Source: Aequorivita sublithincola DSM 14238 (lineage in GTDB: Bacteria > Bacteroidota > Bacteroidia > Flavobacteriales > Flavobacteriaceae). From it: 64,000 nucleotides of DNA. Every line of letters starts with the position of its first letter. The stretch's first letter is position 1. The notes under the pieces are model-generated. The model saw only the letters and a list, made by a program, of their open reading frames with translations. It searched no databases and had not been told where the DNA came from. The stretch lies in contig NC_018013.1 in assembly GCF_000265385.1 (NCBI RefSeq), forward strand, positions 1,949,001 through 2,013,000, written 5' to 3'. A program made the position numbers and the translations under genes. Shown here one piece after another: positions 52,699-61,984 of the stretch.

Positions 52699-53948
52699 AA
52701 GCCATTCTTAAACGCGAAAATTTTCCAAGTAAAAACATAGAAATCAACATCAGCGGTTCCAAAAGTGAATCGAATAGAATGTTGATTCTACAGGCGCAAT
52801 TTCCAAGTATTTCAATAGAAAACCTTTCCGAAAGCGACGACACCAAAGTTTTACAAGAAGGTTTAAAAACTACAAAAGGAATTGTGGATGTGCATCACGC
52901 AGGAACCGCAATGCGTTTTCTCACTGCCTATTTCGCTGCAAAAGATGGAGCAGAAATAATCCTAACCGGAAGTCAGCGAATGCAGGAACGCCCAATTGGA
53001 ATTTTGGTAGATGCTTTAAAAAGTCTTGGAGCGGAAATTGAATACCTTAAAAACGAAGACTTTCCGCCGTTAAAAATCATAGGAAAATCACTTCAGAAAA
53101 GTGAAGTGAAAATTGAGGCTAACGTTAGTAGCCAATACATTTCTGCGTTAATGCTGGTAGCACCAATGCTTCCGAAAGGTTTAAAAATTTCGTTGGAAGG
53201 AAAAACTACTTCAATTCCATATATTGAAATGACGCTTTCACTTCTAAAAAGTATCGGAATTAAAGGAAGTTTCAGTAATAATGAAATCTCTATTGCTTCA
53301 GTAGAAAAAATTGAGAAAACTTCTTTGGTTATAGAATCAGACTGGAGTTCGGCCTCTTATTTTTATAGTTTGGTGGCATTGTCTGGTGAAAAGAAAAATT
53401 TTGAAATAGCACTCAGTAGTTTTTCAAAAGATAGCTTACAAGGTGACGCAGCACTTGTTCAGATTTATGACTCTTTGGGTGTGCGAACTGTTTTTGATGC
53501 TTCAAATAGAACAATTTCTCTTTCAAAAAAGAACACGGAATTGCCAGATTCTTTAATTCTAGACTTATCAAACACTCCAGATTTGGCACAAACAATCGCC
53601 GTAACTTGTTTTGGGTTGGGCATTAGTTGCAAACTCACTGGTCTTCACACTTTAAAAATTAAAGAAACCGATAGACTTCTGGCTTTAAAGAATGAATTGG
53701 AGAAATTAGGAGCTACAATTCAAGTTGATGAAAGTTCGTTAAACCTTGAGAAATCTTCAAAAATCAATTCAAACATAACCATTGAAACTTACCAAGATCA
53801 TAGAATGGCAATGGCATTTGCGCCACTTTCTTTAAAAACGAATCTTACAATTAACAATGCAGAGGTTGTTTCAAAATCATACCCGAACTTTTGGAACGAT
53901 ATTCAGAAAACGGGAGTTGGTTTAGAGTTAATGAATTTTGATGTTTAA
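52695..53948 (+). CDS. aroA: 3-Phosphoshikimate 1-carboxyvinyltransferase (EPSP synthase)
   Basis: The 417-residue enzyme joins shikimate-3-phosphate and PEP. Visible motifs: the substrate stretch SGSKSESNRMLIL, HAGTAMRFLTAYFA, GSQRMQERPIG, SQYISALMLVAPML, and the end region LKIKETDRLLALKNELEKLG and YQDHRMAMAFAPL. Its start overlaps the preceding 80-residue gene by 4 bases. It belongs to the same pathway as the pheA/DAHP-synthase unit but is not in its operon. Confidence 0.96.
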   Translation: MKAILKRENFPSKNIEINISGSKSESNRMLILQAQFPSISIENLSESDDTKVLQEGLKTTKGIVDVHHAGTAMRFLTAYFAAKDGAEIILTGSQRMQERPIGILVDALKSLGAEIEYLKNEDFPPLKIIGKSLQKSEVKIEANVSSQYISALMLVAPMLPKGLKISLEGKTTSIPYIEMTLSLLKSIGIKGSFSNNEISIASVEKIEKTSLVIESDWSSASYFYSLVALSGEKKNFEIALSSFSKDSLQGDAALVQIYDSLGVRTVFDASNRTISLSKKNTELPDSLILDLSNTPDLAQTIAVTCFGLGISCKLTGLHTLKIKETDRLLALKNELEKLGATIQVDESSLNLEKSSKINSNITIETYQDHRMAMAFAPLSLKTNLTINNAEVVSKSYPNFWNDIQKTGVGLELMNFDV

Positions 53949-54082
53949 GAGTATATGTGTTTAAAAGTTTACAGTTTAGGGTTAAAAGTCTAATTTTTTC
54001 CAAAATCAGTACCCAGCAAGCATCCGTCATCGAGCACCTGCCTTGCATCGTTAAACATTTCTAAATAATAAACCGCTATTTA

Positions 54083-54115
54083 CTTGACATCGCCTGTTTC
54101 ACGGTCGTATATTTG
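54083..54115 (+). promoter_or_regulatory. Putative queA promoter (TTG-N21-TATATTTG)
   Basis: CTTG (54083-54086) and TATATTTG (54108-54115) match the Bacteroidetes -33/-7 consensus with 21 bases between. Transcription would begin near 54120, so a start at 54113 is excluded. Confidence 0.65.
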
Positions 54116-54154
54116 CACCCTTTTAAAATACTAAAGACACGACGAATTATGGGA

Positions 54155-55204
54155 ATGAAACTTTCAAATTTCAGCTTTAACCTTCCAGAGGAATTATTGG
54201 CCGAATATCCAGCTCCAAACCGCGATGAATCTCGCTTGATGGTGCTAAACAGAAAAGATAAAACTATTGAACATAAAACATTCAAGGACATTATTGATTA
54301 TTTTGAAGAAGATGATGTTTTAATAACCAACAATACCAAGGTTTTTCCAGCACGTTTGTTTGGAAATAAGGAAAAAACCGGTGCCAGAATAGAAGTTTTT
54401 CTTTTGAGAGAATTGAACCCTGAAACCCGTCTTTGGGACGTTTTGGTAGATCCAGCACGAAAAATTAGAATTGGTAACAAGTTGTATTTCGGCGATGACG
54501 AAACTCTTGTGGCAGAAGTTATAGACAATACAACTTCCAGAGGAAGAACACTTCGTTTTCTTTTTGATGGTTCTTATGAAGAATTCCGCAATAAATTGAC
54601 AGAACTTGGTGAAACGCCACTTCCAAAATATATAAAAAGGGAAGTAGAGCCAGAAGATGCAGAGCGTTACCAAACTATTTTCGCTAAAAATGAAGGAGCT
54701 GTGGCTGCGCCAACCGCGGGTTTACACTTTTCAAAACACCTTTTAAAGCGTCTTGAAATTAAAGGAGTAAATATTGCTGAAGTTACACTTCACGTTGGTT
54801 TGGGAACTTTTAGCTCTGTTGAAGTGGAAGATCTTTCAAAACACAAAATGGATTCTGAAGAAATGGCTATCCTTCAAGATGCCGTAGATATTATAAATAC
54901 AGGGATTAAAAGAAAAAAACGTGTTTGCGCAGTTGGAACTACTGCAATGCGCGCTGTGGAAAGTTCAGTTTCCTCAAACCATACCTTAAATGCATATGCT
55001 GGTTGGACGAATAAATTTATTTTCCCTCCCTATGATTTCAGTATTGCAAATGCGATGATTACGAACTTCCACACTCCAAAATCTACATTGTTGATGATGG
55101 TTTCAGCCTTTGCAGGTCATGATTTTATAAAGGAAGCTTATGCCGAAGCTATTAAAGAAAAATATAATTTTTACACGTATGGCGACGCCATGTTGATTAT
55201 CTAA
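54155..55204 (+). CDS. queA: S-adenosylmethionine:tRNA ribosyltransferase-isomerase
   Basis: The 349-residue enzyme uses SAM to build epoxyqueuosine on tRNA. Family stretches: [69 protein letters not shown], and [21 protein letters not shown] chose MKLSNF (54155); ATG two codons upstream (54149) is equally possible. It is monocistronic, with its own promoter and a terminator. Confidence 0.95.
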   Translation: MKLSNFSFNLPEELLAEYPAPNRDESRLMVLNRKDKTIEHKTFKDIIDYFEEDDVLITNNTKVFPARLFGNKEKTGARIEVFLLRELNPETRLWDVLVDPARKIRIGNKLYFGDDETLVAEVIDNTTSRGRTLRFLFDGSYEEFRNKLTELGETPLPKYIKREVEPEDAERYQTIFAKNEGAVAAPTAGLHFSKHLLKRLEIKGVNIAEVTLHVGLGTFSSVEVEDLSKHKMDSEEMAILQDAVDIINTGIKRKKRVCAVGTTAMRAVESSVSSNHTLNAYAGWTNKFIFPPYDFSIANAMITNFHTPKSTLLMMVSAFAGHDFIKEAYAEAIKEKYNFYTYGDAMLII

Positions 55205-55224
55205 GTAAATGGACTTAAAAACTA

Positions 55225-55256
55225 AAAATCCTGATGCAAATCAGGATTTTTTTTTT
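55225..55256 (+). terminator. Rho-independent terminator after queA
   Basis: AAAATCCTGA / TCAGGATTTT stem, 6-base loop TGCAAA, then a run of T. Confidence 0.9.
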
Positions 55257-55435
55257 GGTTTAAATTCGAATGACTTAGGGCGATAAGACAAAATATTCTT
55301 TGTTTTTAACTCTTTTAGCCCTAAAGCTTATCTCTTTTTTTTCTTACGTCAAATTTTTTATAAGCATTTGATTTTCAAATGTCAAAATAAAAAATTACCT
55401 TAGTCAACCTTATAAAAAACTAACTGTTGGCAAGA

Positions 55436-57094
55436 ATGAAAAAAACTACGCTTTTCTTCATTTTATTTTTTACCATTTTTACCGCCTTTCCGCAAGGTGG
55501 TGGAGGTGATTTGCCTGAAAGTTGGGATCTCAATTTAGAAATAGTGCCCAGTATTGTTCGTCTGCCAGCAATAGACTTTCAGAATGTAACCCAACAAGAC
55601 AGTATTAATGATTTAGACAAAACAATGCCTTGGCGTTATGGAATAGAAATTCCATTAAGTCTTGATATGCAAAATGGCGGACTTTGGACAGTTTTGCCTG
55701 ACGGCGGAAAAATCTGGCAAACAACCATACAATCTTCTGGAGCTTTAAATTTAAGTATCAATTTTGATGATGTCTTTTTGCCAATGGGTTCGCGACTTCA
55801 ACTATATAATAATGACCATACCGATATAATTTCAACTTTCACTAGCTCTGAAAACCGAGACGAGAAGCAACTAGGTACTTGGTTTGTGGAAGGTGATATT
55901 ATTTGGATAGAATATTACCAACCACCAAGAGTGCAAGATTCACCAAGACTTGAAATTAACAGCGTTATTCACGGTTATAGAATGGGGAAGATAAATATAC
56001 TTTATGATGACAACCGAGGTTTAAATGATTCTGGGGCCTGTAATTACGATGTTAATTGCCCAATAGGTAACGATTTTGATTCAAAGAAAGATTTGGTCAA
56101 AAAGGCTGTTGCTCTACTCAATTTGGGGAATGGACATTTGTGTTCCGCAGCGCTGACCAACAATGCGATTAACGATAAAACTCCTTATTTGCTAACTGCA
56201 AATCATTGTTTGGATAATAGTAATCCTGCACTTTGGTCGGTAAGGTTCAATTGGGTTAGCCCAACGCCAGTTTGCGCTACGGGTGGCGATAGTGGCAATT
56301 TGCAGACAAACTTTACAGTTAGTGGTGCAAAGCTAAGGGCAAATAGTAGTGTGAGTGATTTCGCGCTAGTTGAACTTTTAAACCCAATTCCCAACTCTTG
56401 GGATGTGGCTTTCGCAGGTTGGGATAATACAGATACCGATCCGCAGTATGAAGTGGGAATACACCACCCAAATGGCGATATAATGAAAATATGCCGCGAT
56501 GATTCTGGCGCACAAAAGGTTGATGCTAACGGAACTCAAGTGTGGCTAATTGGCGGTGGAACTCACGGACCTGGCGAAGGTTGGGAAATTGGTACCACCG
56601 AAAGCGGTTCTTCAGGATCGCCTCTTTTTGATCAAAACGGAAGGCTTATTGGCCAATTATATGCCGGACAATCTGCTTGCACTGGTATAGAAAACAATGG
56701 CGATTACGATATTTACGGAAGGTTTGGCGTTTCTTGGGATGGTGAAAACACCCCAGAAACAAGTTTAAAAGAATGGTTGGATCCAACAGGCACGGGACAT
56801 ACTACTGTTGAAACAATTCAAAACTTATTGAATACACAGGAATTTGAATTTATAGGCGATCTTAAAATTTATCCTAATCCTGCAAGTACAATGATAACTG
56901 TTATGAACAACCGTTATCCACATTTATCGTATGTGTTTTCCAACGTAATGGGTCAACGGATTCGTTCGGGATCTTTGTCCAACACAATGAATACGATTGC
57001 TGTGGACAATCTTTCGGATGGGGTTTACCTGCTTTATCTTATGGATGAAGACAGCAAGGATTCTATTACGAAAAAGATAATTATTAAAAGATAA
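55436..57094 (+). CDS. Secreted trypsin-like (lysyl endopeptidase-like) protease with T9SS sorting domain
   Basis: I chose ATG 55436 (552 residues). Signal peptide KKTTLFFILFFTIFTAFPQ. After an N-terminal pro-region, the S1 protease domain shows His in LTANHCLDN, Asp in SVSDFALVELL and nucleophile Ser in TESGSSGSPLFDQNG, with GHLCSAALTNN before it. The sequence resembles Achromobacter lysyl endopeptidase-type enzymes. Residues ~475-552 are a type A C-terminal sorting domain (LKIYPNPASTMITVM, GVYLLYLMDEDSKD), so it should be exported by the type IX system and fixed to or released from the surface. Confidence 0.92.
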   Translation: MKKTTLFFILFFTIFTAFPQGGGGDLPESWDLNLEIVPSIVRLPAIDFQNVTQQDSINDLDKTMPWRYGIEIPLSLDMQNGGLWTVLPDGGKIWQTTIQSSGALNLSINFDDVFLPMGSRLQLYNNDHTDIISTFTSSENRDEKQLGTWFVEGDIIWIEYYQPPRVQDSPRLEINSVIHGYRMGKINILYDDNRGLNDSGACNYDVNCPIGNDFDSKKDLVKKAVALLNLGNGHLCSAALTNNAINDKTPYLLTANHCLDNSNPALWSVRFNWVSPTPVCATGGDSGNLQTNFTVSGAKLRANSSVSDFALVELLNPIPNSWDVAFAGWDNTDTDPQYEVGIHHPNGDIMKICRDDSGAQKVDANGTQVWLIGGGTHGPGEGWEIGTTESGSSGSPLFDQNGRLIGQLYAGQSACTGIENNGDYDIYGRFGVSWDGENTPETSLKEWLDPTGTGHTTVETIQNLLNTQEFEFIGDLKIYPNPASTMITVMNNRYPHLSYVFSNVMGQRIRSGSLSNTMNTIAVDNLSDGVYLLYLMDEDSKDSITKKIIIKR

Positions 57095-57117
57095 ACCATA
57101 ATTCTATATTATGTGTT

Positions 57118-57150
57118 AAGCCTCTATTCTGAAAAGAAAGGGGCTTTTTG
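57118..57150 (+). terminator. Terminator after the secreted protease gene
   Basis: AAGCCTC (57118-57124) can pair with GGGGCTT (57140-57146) around a 15-base loop, followed by TTTG. Confidence 0.6.
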
Positions 57151-57162
57151 CTTTAAATAGAG

Positions 57163-57170
57163 TAATTTTG
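57163..57170 (+). promoter_or_regulatory. Putative rlmN -7 element (TAATTTTG)
   Basis: TAATTTTG matches TAnnTTTG exactly and ends 4 bases before the ATG, implying a leaderless or nearly leaderless mRNA. No clear -33 element at the usual distance. Confidence 0.45.
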
Positions 57171-57174
57171 CAAA

Positions 57175-58215
57175 ATGGTTTCAGAAAAAAAGGACATACG
57201 CGCGCTTTCAAAAGAAGAACTTAGAAGTTTTTTTGTTAGCATTGGCGACAAAGCTTTCCGCGGAACGCAAGTTTATGAATGGTTATGGAGCAAAGGCAGT
57301 CATAGTTTTGATGAAATGACCAACCTTTCAAAAGAAACCCGTGAGCATCTAAATGAAAACTTCGTAATCAACCATATTAAGGTAGATCAAATTCAAAAAA
57401 GTAATGACGGTACTATTAAAAATGCTGTAAAACTGTTTGACGGTTTAATTGTTGAATCGGTTTTAATTCCTACTAAAAAGAGGACCACGGCTTGCGTTTC
57501 CTCACAAGTTGGTTGTAGTCTGGATTGTTCTTTCTGTGCAACTGCTCGCTTAAAAAGAATGCGAAACTTAAATCCAGATGAAATTTATGACCAAGTAGTA
57601 ACCATAGATAAAGAAAGCCGTTTGTATCACGATAAACCCCTTTCAAACATTGTATTTATGGGAATGGGCGAACCATTAATGAACTACAAAAACGTGCTGG
57701 AATCCATCGAGAAAATAACGTCTGATGAAGGTTTGGGAATGTCTCCAAAACGTATTGTAGTTTCAACTTCTGGTGTTCCAAAGATGATAAAAAAGTTGGC
57801 TGATGATGAAGTAAAATTCAATCTTGCCGTTTCATTACATTCCGCCATTCAAGAAACGCGTGAGCAGATTATGCCATTCGCCAAAAATTTTACATTACCA
57901 GATTTACGTGAGTCGTTGGAGTATTGGTATGAAAAAACCAATCGAAAAATAACCTATGAATATATTGTTTGGAAAGACATAAATGATAAGTGGGAAGACA
58001 TTGAAGCGCTCGTTACTTTCTGTAAATATGTGCCTTGCAAAGTAAATATTATTGAATACAATCCAATAGACGAGGGCCATTTTCAGCAAGCATCTTCAGA
58101 AATAATTGATGATTACATTGAAGCCTTAGAACACTACAGAATTCCAGTAACCGTGCGCCGAAGCAGAGGTAAAGACATTGATGCCGCCTGCGGACAGTTG
58201 GCAAATAAACAATAA
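57175..58215 (+). CDS. rlmN: 23S rRNA (adenine2503-C2)-methyltransferase RlmN
   Basis: The 346-residue radical SAM enzyme methylates A2503 of 23S rRNA and A37 of some tRNAs. The cluster motif is CSLDCSFCATARLKRM (CxxxCxxC), the first catalytic Cys region TACVSSQVG, and the C-terminal catalytic Cys is in RGKDIDAACGQLA. MGMGEPLMNYKNV is the usual GGE-like SAM site. Length is typical. The final codons run into a terminator. Confidence 0.97.
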   Translation: MVSEKKDIRALSKEELRSFFVSIGDKAFRGTQVYEWLWSKGSHSFDEMTNLSKETREHLNENFVINHIKVDQIQKSNDGTIKNAVKLFDGLIVESVLIPTKKRTTACVSSQVGCSLDCSFCATARLKRMRNLNPDEIYDQVVTIDKESRLYHDKPLSNIVFMGMGEPLMNYKNVLESIEKITSDEGLGMSPKRIVVSTSGVPKMIKKLADDEVKFNLAVSLHSAIQETREQIMPFAKNFTLPDLRESLEYWYEKTNRKITYEYIVWKDINDKWEDIEALVTFCKYVPCKVNIIEYNPIDEGHFQQASSEIIDDYIEALEHYRIPVTVRRSRGKDIDAACGQLANKQ

Positions 58216-58241
58216 AAAGAGCGGCCAAAAGCCGCTCTTTT
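58215..58241. terminator. Bidirectional terminator between rlmN and the adhesin-like gene
   Basis: AAAAGAGCGGC / GCCGCTCTTTT forms an 11-bp perfect stem with a 5-base loop (CAAAA) between convergent genes, with T runs in both directions. Confidence 0.92.
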
Positions 58242-58262
58242 CAATTCAATATAAAACGTAAA

Positions 58263-59069
58263 TTAGTTCTTTACAATTTTAAAAGATTTGCTTGCTCCAT
58301 TAATAGAAACTGTAGCAATGTAAACTCCAGATTGCAATCCAGAAAGATTTACAGTTTCGTTATCGCTAGATAGTTTTTGTGAAACTACTTGCTGACCTAA
58401 CATATTGTAGATAGCAACTTTTTCAATTGAAGTGTTAGCAGAAAGACTTAATTGGTTGTTTGCAACAGAGTATTTGAAGCCTTTAAATTCGTTTGTTCCA
58501 ACAGCTAAAACACCAGTAACCATTACATCATCAATAGAAAGGAAATCTTTATCTGTAACATCATGGTGTCTGAAAGCTAAATAAACAGTCTCTCCAGCCA
58601 AGCTTGAAAGATCTAATGAACGCTCATATTGAGTTCCTTCATCATTTGGATCATCATAAACTTCAGTAAAAGTAACAGTTGCAGATTCTAAATCAGCAAG
58701 ATCGCTGCTTGTCGCAACGTATACACTATAATTTTCATTGTCCCATTCAGCCGCTGCAGCCTGAACTTTCCAAGTTAATTGAACGTCTCCATTAGCAGTT
58801 GTCAAATCAATTGCTGGAGAAACAATCCAGTTATCTGGAGTTAGTGGAAAAGATTGCCAAGATCTAGAAATTAAAGAAACTGGTGTAACTGGATTTCCAT
58901 CTGTGTCAGTAACTTCAAATATGTCAGCCCAAGAGTTTCCATCACCATCTTCATCATAAAGGGTCCAATCTGAAACATCTTCATCATTGAAATCGTCTGA
59001 AAAGAAGGTTGTCTGTGCAGTCATAGCAAAGCCAGCAAATAATGCGGCCATTAATGTAATTTTTTTCAT
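58263..59069 (-). CDS. Secreted choice-of-anchor J (cleaved adhesin-like) protein with T9SS sorting domain
   Basis: The 268-residue protein has a signal peptide (MKKITLMAALFAGFAMTAQ) and a jelly-roll domain with the choice-of-anchor pattern: DDFNDEDVSDWTLYDEDGDG, DNWIVSPAIDLT, and VYLAFRHHDVTDKDFLSIDDV. Calcium-like acidic loops are evident. Residues ~200-268 are a type A sorting domain (VAIYNMLGQQVVSQ, GVYIATVSINGASKSFKIVKN). It is a short surface adhesin/binding protein exported by the T9SS. A TATTTTTG element lies upstream (59105-59112). Confidence 0.88.
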   Translation of the reverse strand: MKKITLMAALFAGFAMTAQTTFFSDDFNDEDVSDWTLYDEDGDGNSWADIFEVTDTDGNPVTPVSLISRSWQSFPLTPDNWIVSPAIDLTTANGDVQLTWKVQAAAAEWDNENYSVYVATSSDLADLESATVTFTEVYDDPNDEGTQYERSLDLSSLAGETVYLAFRHHDVTDKDFLSIDDVMVTGVLAVGTNEFKGFKYSVANNQLSLSANTSIEKVAIYNMLGQQVVSQKLSSDNETVNLSGLQSGVYIATVSINGASKSFKIVKN

Positions 59070-59389
59070 TGTAAATATTTATTAGGGGGTTAAAATAATT
59101 TTTTCAAAAATATAGGTTGCCTCAACGTTTACAGCCCTTTTGAAAGGTTTTAACATCTTTTAAAGCATTCTGATATTATTGCTCAAATAATGAATTTTCT
59201 CTATTTATATTAACAGTCTTTCTATGCAATTCAATTATTCTAAGCTCGTTTTTTAGCTTTGTTATATTCGGCGTAATTATTGGTTTTAATAAAATTTTGT
59301 TAAATCAATTTTCTTAACCTAAAGAACAATCTATTCTACGGCTTATGTGGAGTAAAACCGTCATCCATTTTAACTATCTTTGATCCTTT
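59070..59389. other. 320-base divergent intergenic region with two promoters
   Basis: On the minus strand TATTTTTG (59105-59112) matches TAnnTTTG in front of the adhesin-like gene. On the plus strand TATCTTTG (59375-59382) ends 7 bases before the prenyl synthase ATG. I see no RNA gene or repeat in the AT-rich rest. Confidence 0.55.
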
Positions 59390-60367
59390 ATGAAGATAGT
59401 TTCACGCATCAAACTTCCCATTGAAACCGAAATGGAGCTTTTTGAAAAAAAGTTCACTGCTTCCATGTCTTCAAAAGTGTCCCTCCTAAACCGAATCACC
59501 CATTATGTAGTAAACCGAAAAGGAAAGCAGATGCGGCCTATGTTCGTTTTTCTAATTGCGAAAATGACCGGAAATGGAGAGGTGAACGAACGTACTTATC
59601 GCGGAGCTTCCGTAATCGAACTTATACATACCGCAACTTTAGTGCACGACGATGTGGTGGACGATAGCAACCGTCGTCGTGGTTTCTTCTCCATAAATGC
59701 ACTTTGGAAAAATAAGATCGCCGTTCTTGTTGGCGATTATTTACTTTCAAAAGGATTGCTACTTTCCATTGACAACGACGATTTTGATTTGCTAAAAATA
59801 ATTTCCGTCGCCGTTCGCGAAATGAGCGAGGGTGAATTACTTCAAATTGAAAAAGCCCGAAAACTAGATATAACTGAAGAAGTTTATTTCGAAATAATCC
59901 GTCAAAAAACCGCAACTTTAATAGCTGCTTGTTGCGCAATGGGCGCCCGCTCCATAATGGCACCAGATGAAGAAGTAGAAAAAATGCGCAAGTTTGGTGA
60001 ACTTATAGGTACAGCTTTTCAAATTAAAGATGATCTTTTCGATTACGGTAACGAACATATCGGTAAACCCACAGGTATAGATATTAAGGAGCAAAAAATG
60101 ACGCTACCTTTAATATATGCCTTAAATAATGCTACTTCCGAAGAAAAAAAATGGCTTATCAATTCGGTTAAGAACCACAATAGGGACAAAAAACGCGTCA
60201 AGGAAGTCATTACTTTCGTAAAAGAAAACGGCGGTCTAGATTATGCCGTTGCAAAAATGAAGGAATTTCAACAAGAAGCCCTTCAACTTCTAGGAACCTA
60301 TCCAGCTTCGCCCTACAAAGAATCGCTGGAGTTGATGGTTAATTATGTTATTGATAGAAAAAAGTAA
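59390..60367 (+). CDS. Polyprenyl diphosphate synthase (all-trans)
   Basis: The 325-residue enzyme is a trans-prenyltransferase. The first aspartate-rich motif is LVHDDVVDDSNRRRG (DDxxD) and the second is IKDDLFDYG. GKQMRPMFVFLIAK and KPTGIDIKEQKMTLPLIY are also family features. It probably makes the octa/hexaprenyl tail of menaquinone, judged from Bacteroidetes homologues. The gene is single, with a promoter that allows almost no leader. Confidence 0.92.
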   Translation: MKIVSRIKLPIETEMELFEKKFTASMSSKVSLLNRITHYVVNRKGKQMRPMFVFLIAKMTGNGEVNERTYRGASVIELIHTATLVHDDVVDDSNRRRGFFSINALWKNKIAVLVGDYLLSKGLLLSIDNDDFDLLKIISVAVREMSEGELLQIEKARKLDITEEVYFEIIRQKTATLIAACCAMGARSIMAPDEEVEKMRKFGELIGTAFQIKDDLFDYGNEHIGKPTGIDIKEQKMTLPLIYALNNATSEEKKWLINSVKNHNRDKKRVKEVITFVKENGGLDYAVAKMKEFQQEALQLLGTYPASPYKESLELMVNYVIDRKK

Positions 60368-60532
60368 ATTCGTTAATTCGGGATTCGTTGATTTGGAGGT
60401 CGTTGCTTTAAAATTTTGACCTACAACTAAAAACCTGAAACAAGAAACAAGAAACTTTTTTCAAACCTCAGACAACTATTTTTAATAAACCTGCGTCTAT
60501 TAAAATAGAAGCTTTTAACAGCGAAGCTTATT
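60368..60532. repeat. Intergenic low-complexity words (TTCGTTAATTCGG, GAAACAAGAAACAAGAAAC)
   Basis: The gap between the prenyl synthase and the sigma factor repeats TTCGTTAATTCGG/TTCGTTGAT and ACAAGAAAC-type words, like the dispersed low-complexity tracts elsewhere in the window. No hairpin of note. Confidence 0.4.
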
Positions 60533-61099
60533 TTGAAAATTATACTCTTACATAAAAACTATTCTAAGTTGATTGCGAAAGCGTCCAAAGACGACCGTCG
60601 TGCGCAGCATCAATTATTCGAAATGTTTTCACCAAAAATGCTTGGTGTTTGTAGGCAGTATTTAAAGAATAATGATTTAGCTGAAGAAGTAATGCTTTCC
60701 GGTTTCCTAAAAATGTTTACGCATTTAAAAGACTTCAAAAATGAAGGCAGTTTTGAAGGTTGGATTCGCAGAATTATGGTGAATGAAAGTATTTCACAAC
60801 TTCGGAAAGACAAAAAACTAAATTTTGTTTCAGAAAAAGAAATTGAAAATACAACGCAACATTCCACCTACATTGAAACCGAACTTGAAACAGCTGAAAT
60901 TCAAAAAATGATAGACAGTCTGCCCGACGGTTACAAAACGGTTTTTGTGCTTTATGCGGTGGAAGGTTACAAACACAGCGAAATTGCAGAACTCTTGCAA
61001 ATAAGTGAAAGCACTTCAAAAACACAACTTTTTAAAGCACGAAAAATGCTTCAAAATATGGTTAAACAACAAAACAATTTAAGTTATGGCACCTTATAA
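60533..61099 (+). CDS. ECF-type RNA polymerase sigma-70 factor
   Basis: The 188-residue protein has sigma region 2 (DRRAQHQLFEMFSPKMLGVC, GSFEGWIRRIMVNESISQLR) and region 4 (DSLPDGYKTVFVLYAVEGYK, HSEIAELLQISESTSKTQLF). The TTG at 60533 gives the family's usual N-terminus; the next ATG would cut into region 2. The gene overlaps the membrane protein at 61086 by 14 bases, a typical sigma/anti-sigma-like arrangement. Confidence 0.93.
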   Translation: MKIILLHKNYSKLIAKASKDDRRAQHQLFEMFSPKMLGVCRQYLKNNDLAEEVMLSGFLKMFTHLKDFKNEGSFEGWIRRIMVNESISQLRKDKKLNFVSEKEIENTTQHSTYIETELETAEIQKMIDSLPDGYKTVFVLYAVEGYKHSEIAELLQISESTSKTQLFKARKMLQNMVKQQNNLSYGTL

Positions 61100-61877
61100 A
61101 TTAGAAGATAACATTCGCGAAAAGCTGGAAGCGAGGGAGCTAAAACCTTCATCAGACGCTTGGGAAAAACTAGAAGCAAAATTGGACGCAGCAAAGCCAA
61201 AAAAGAAACCTGTGTTGTGGTATTATATGGCCGCAAGCTTTGTAGGCTTTTTAATTCTGGCCTCCATTTTCTTCAATAGAAATACTTCTGAAGTGAGCAA
61301 TCAAATAGTAAATGAAACTGTTGAACAGCAAAATTCTGAAAAGCAACTTGAAGTAATTCCGAATAATTCTAAAGACGAAGAAATTGTTTCCCAAGAGAGC
61401 ATTTCAGAAAAAGTTGAAACTATAAAACCTAAAGAAAAGGATAAGCTAAAGACAAATTCAAATACACTAAAACCACTTCCGCAGAAAAAATCTGAAGTAG
61501 ATAAAAAGATTCAAAAATCTGAAATGGTTGCTAATGTTTCAGAAAATGAAAAGGAAAATGAAATTGAGAAAGAGAAATTAATTCTTTCAGAAGAAGAAAA
61601 ACACTTCAATACAAAAGTGGAAGAAGTTGTGGCTTCCGTAAAAAAAATTCAGGAAAACAACACAGAAGTCACCACTGCCGAAGTAGAAGCCTTATTAAAC
61701 AACGCTCGCCTCGACATGCAAACCCAACGAATCCTGAGCAGCACAAAAGTAGATGCCACAGCACTGCTTCAAGACGTAGAATGGGAGCTGGAAAAAAGTT
61801 TTAGAGACAAAGTCTTCGACGCTTTGGGCGAAGGTTTTATTAAAATCAGAACTGCTGTTATTGAAAGGAACGATTAG
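61086..61877 (+). CDS. Putative membrane anti-sigma-like protein
   Basis: No named family is certain. The 263-residue protein begins with a cytosolic motif (LEDNIREKLEARELKPSSDAWEKLEAKLD), then one transmembrane helix (LWYYMAASFVGFLILASIFF, ~50-70). A long Lys/Glu-rich low-complexity, probably coiled-coil domain follows, ending with a hydrophobic tail. The N-terminus resembles those of single-TM partners of Bacteroidetes ECF sigma factors. It lies 14 bases inside the end of the sigma gene and upstream of a beta-barrel gene. Confidence 0.75.
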   Translation: MAPYKLEDNIREKLEARELKPSSDAWEKLEAKLDAAKPKKKPVLWYYMAASFVGFLILASIFFNRNTSEVSNQIVNETVEQQNSEKQLEVIPNNSKDEEIVSQESISEKVETIKPKEKDKLKTNSNTLKPLPQKKSEVDKKIQKSEMVANVSENEKENEIEKEKLILSEEEKHFNTKVEEVVASVKKIQENNTEVTTAEVEALLNNARLDMQTQRILSSTKVDATALLQDVEWELEKSFRDKVFDALGEGFIKIRTAVIERND

Positions 61878-61984
61878 AAATATTCAATGTTCAGAATTCA
61901 AAGTTCCGAGTTCAGAGTTTAGAGTTTAAAACAATTTATTATTAGTACAAACATTCATCATCAATAATCAAAAATCGAACAATT

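Noticed and set aside
54000..54060. preQ1 riboswitch in front of queA
   Set aside because: The sequence lies upstream of the mapped promoter-like element (54083-54115), and no preQ1 aptamer pattern is visible in the 40-base leader.
55258..55435. Small peptide gene between queA and the protease
   Set aside because: Frames are short and interrupted; only the AT-rich leader of the protease gene is visible.
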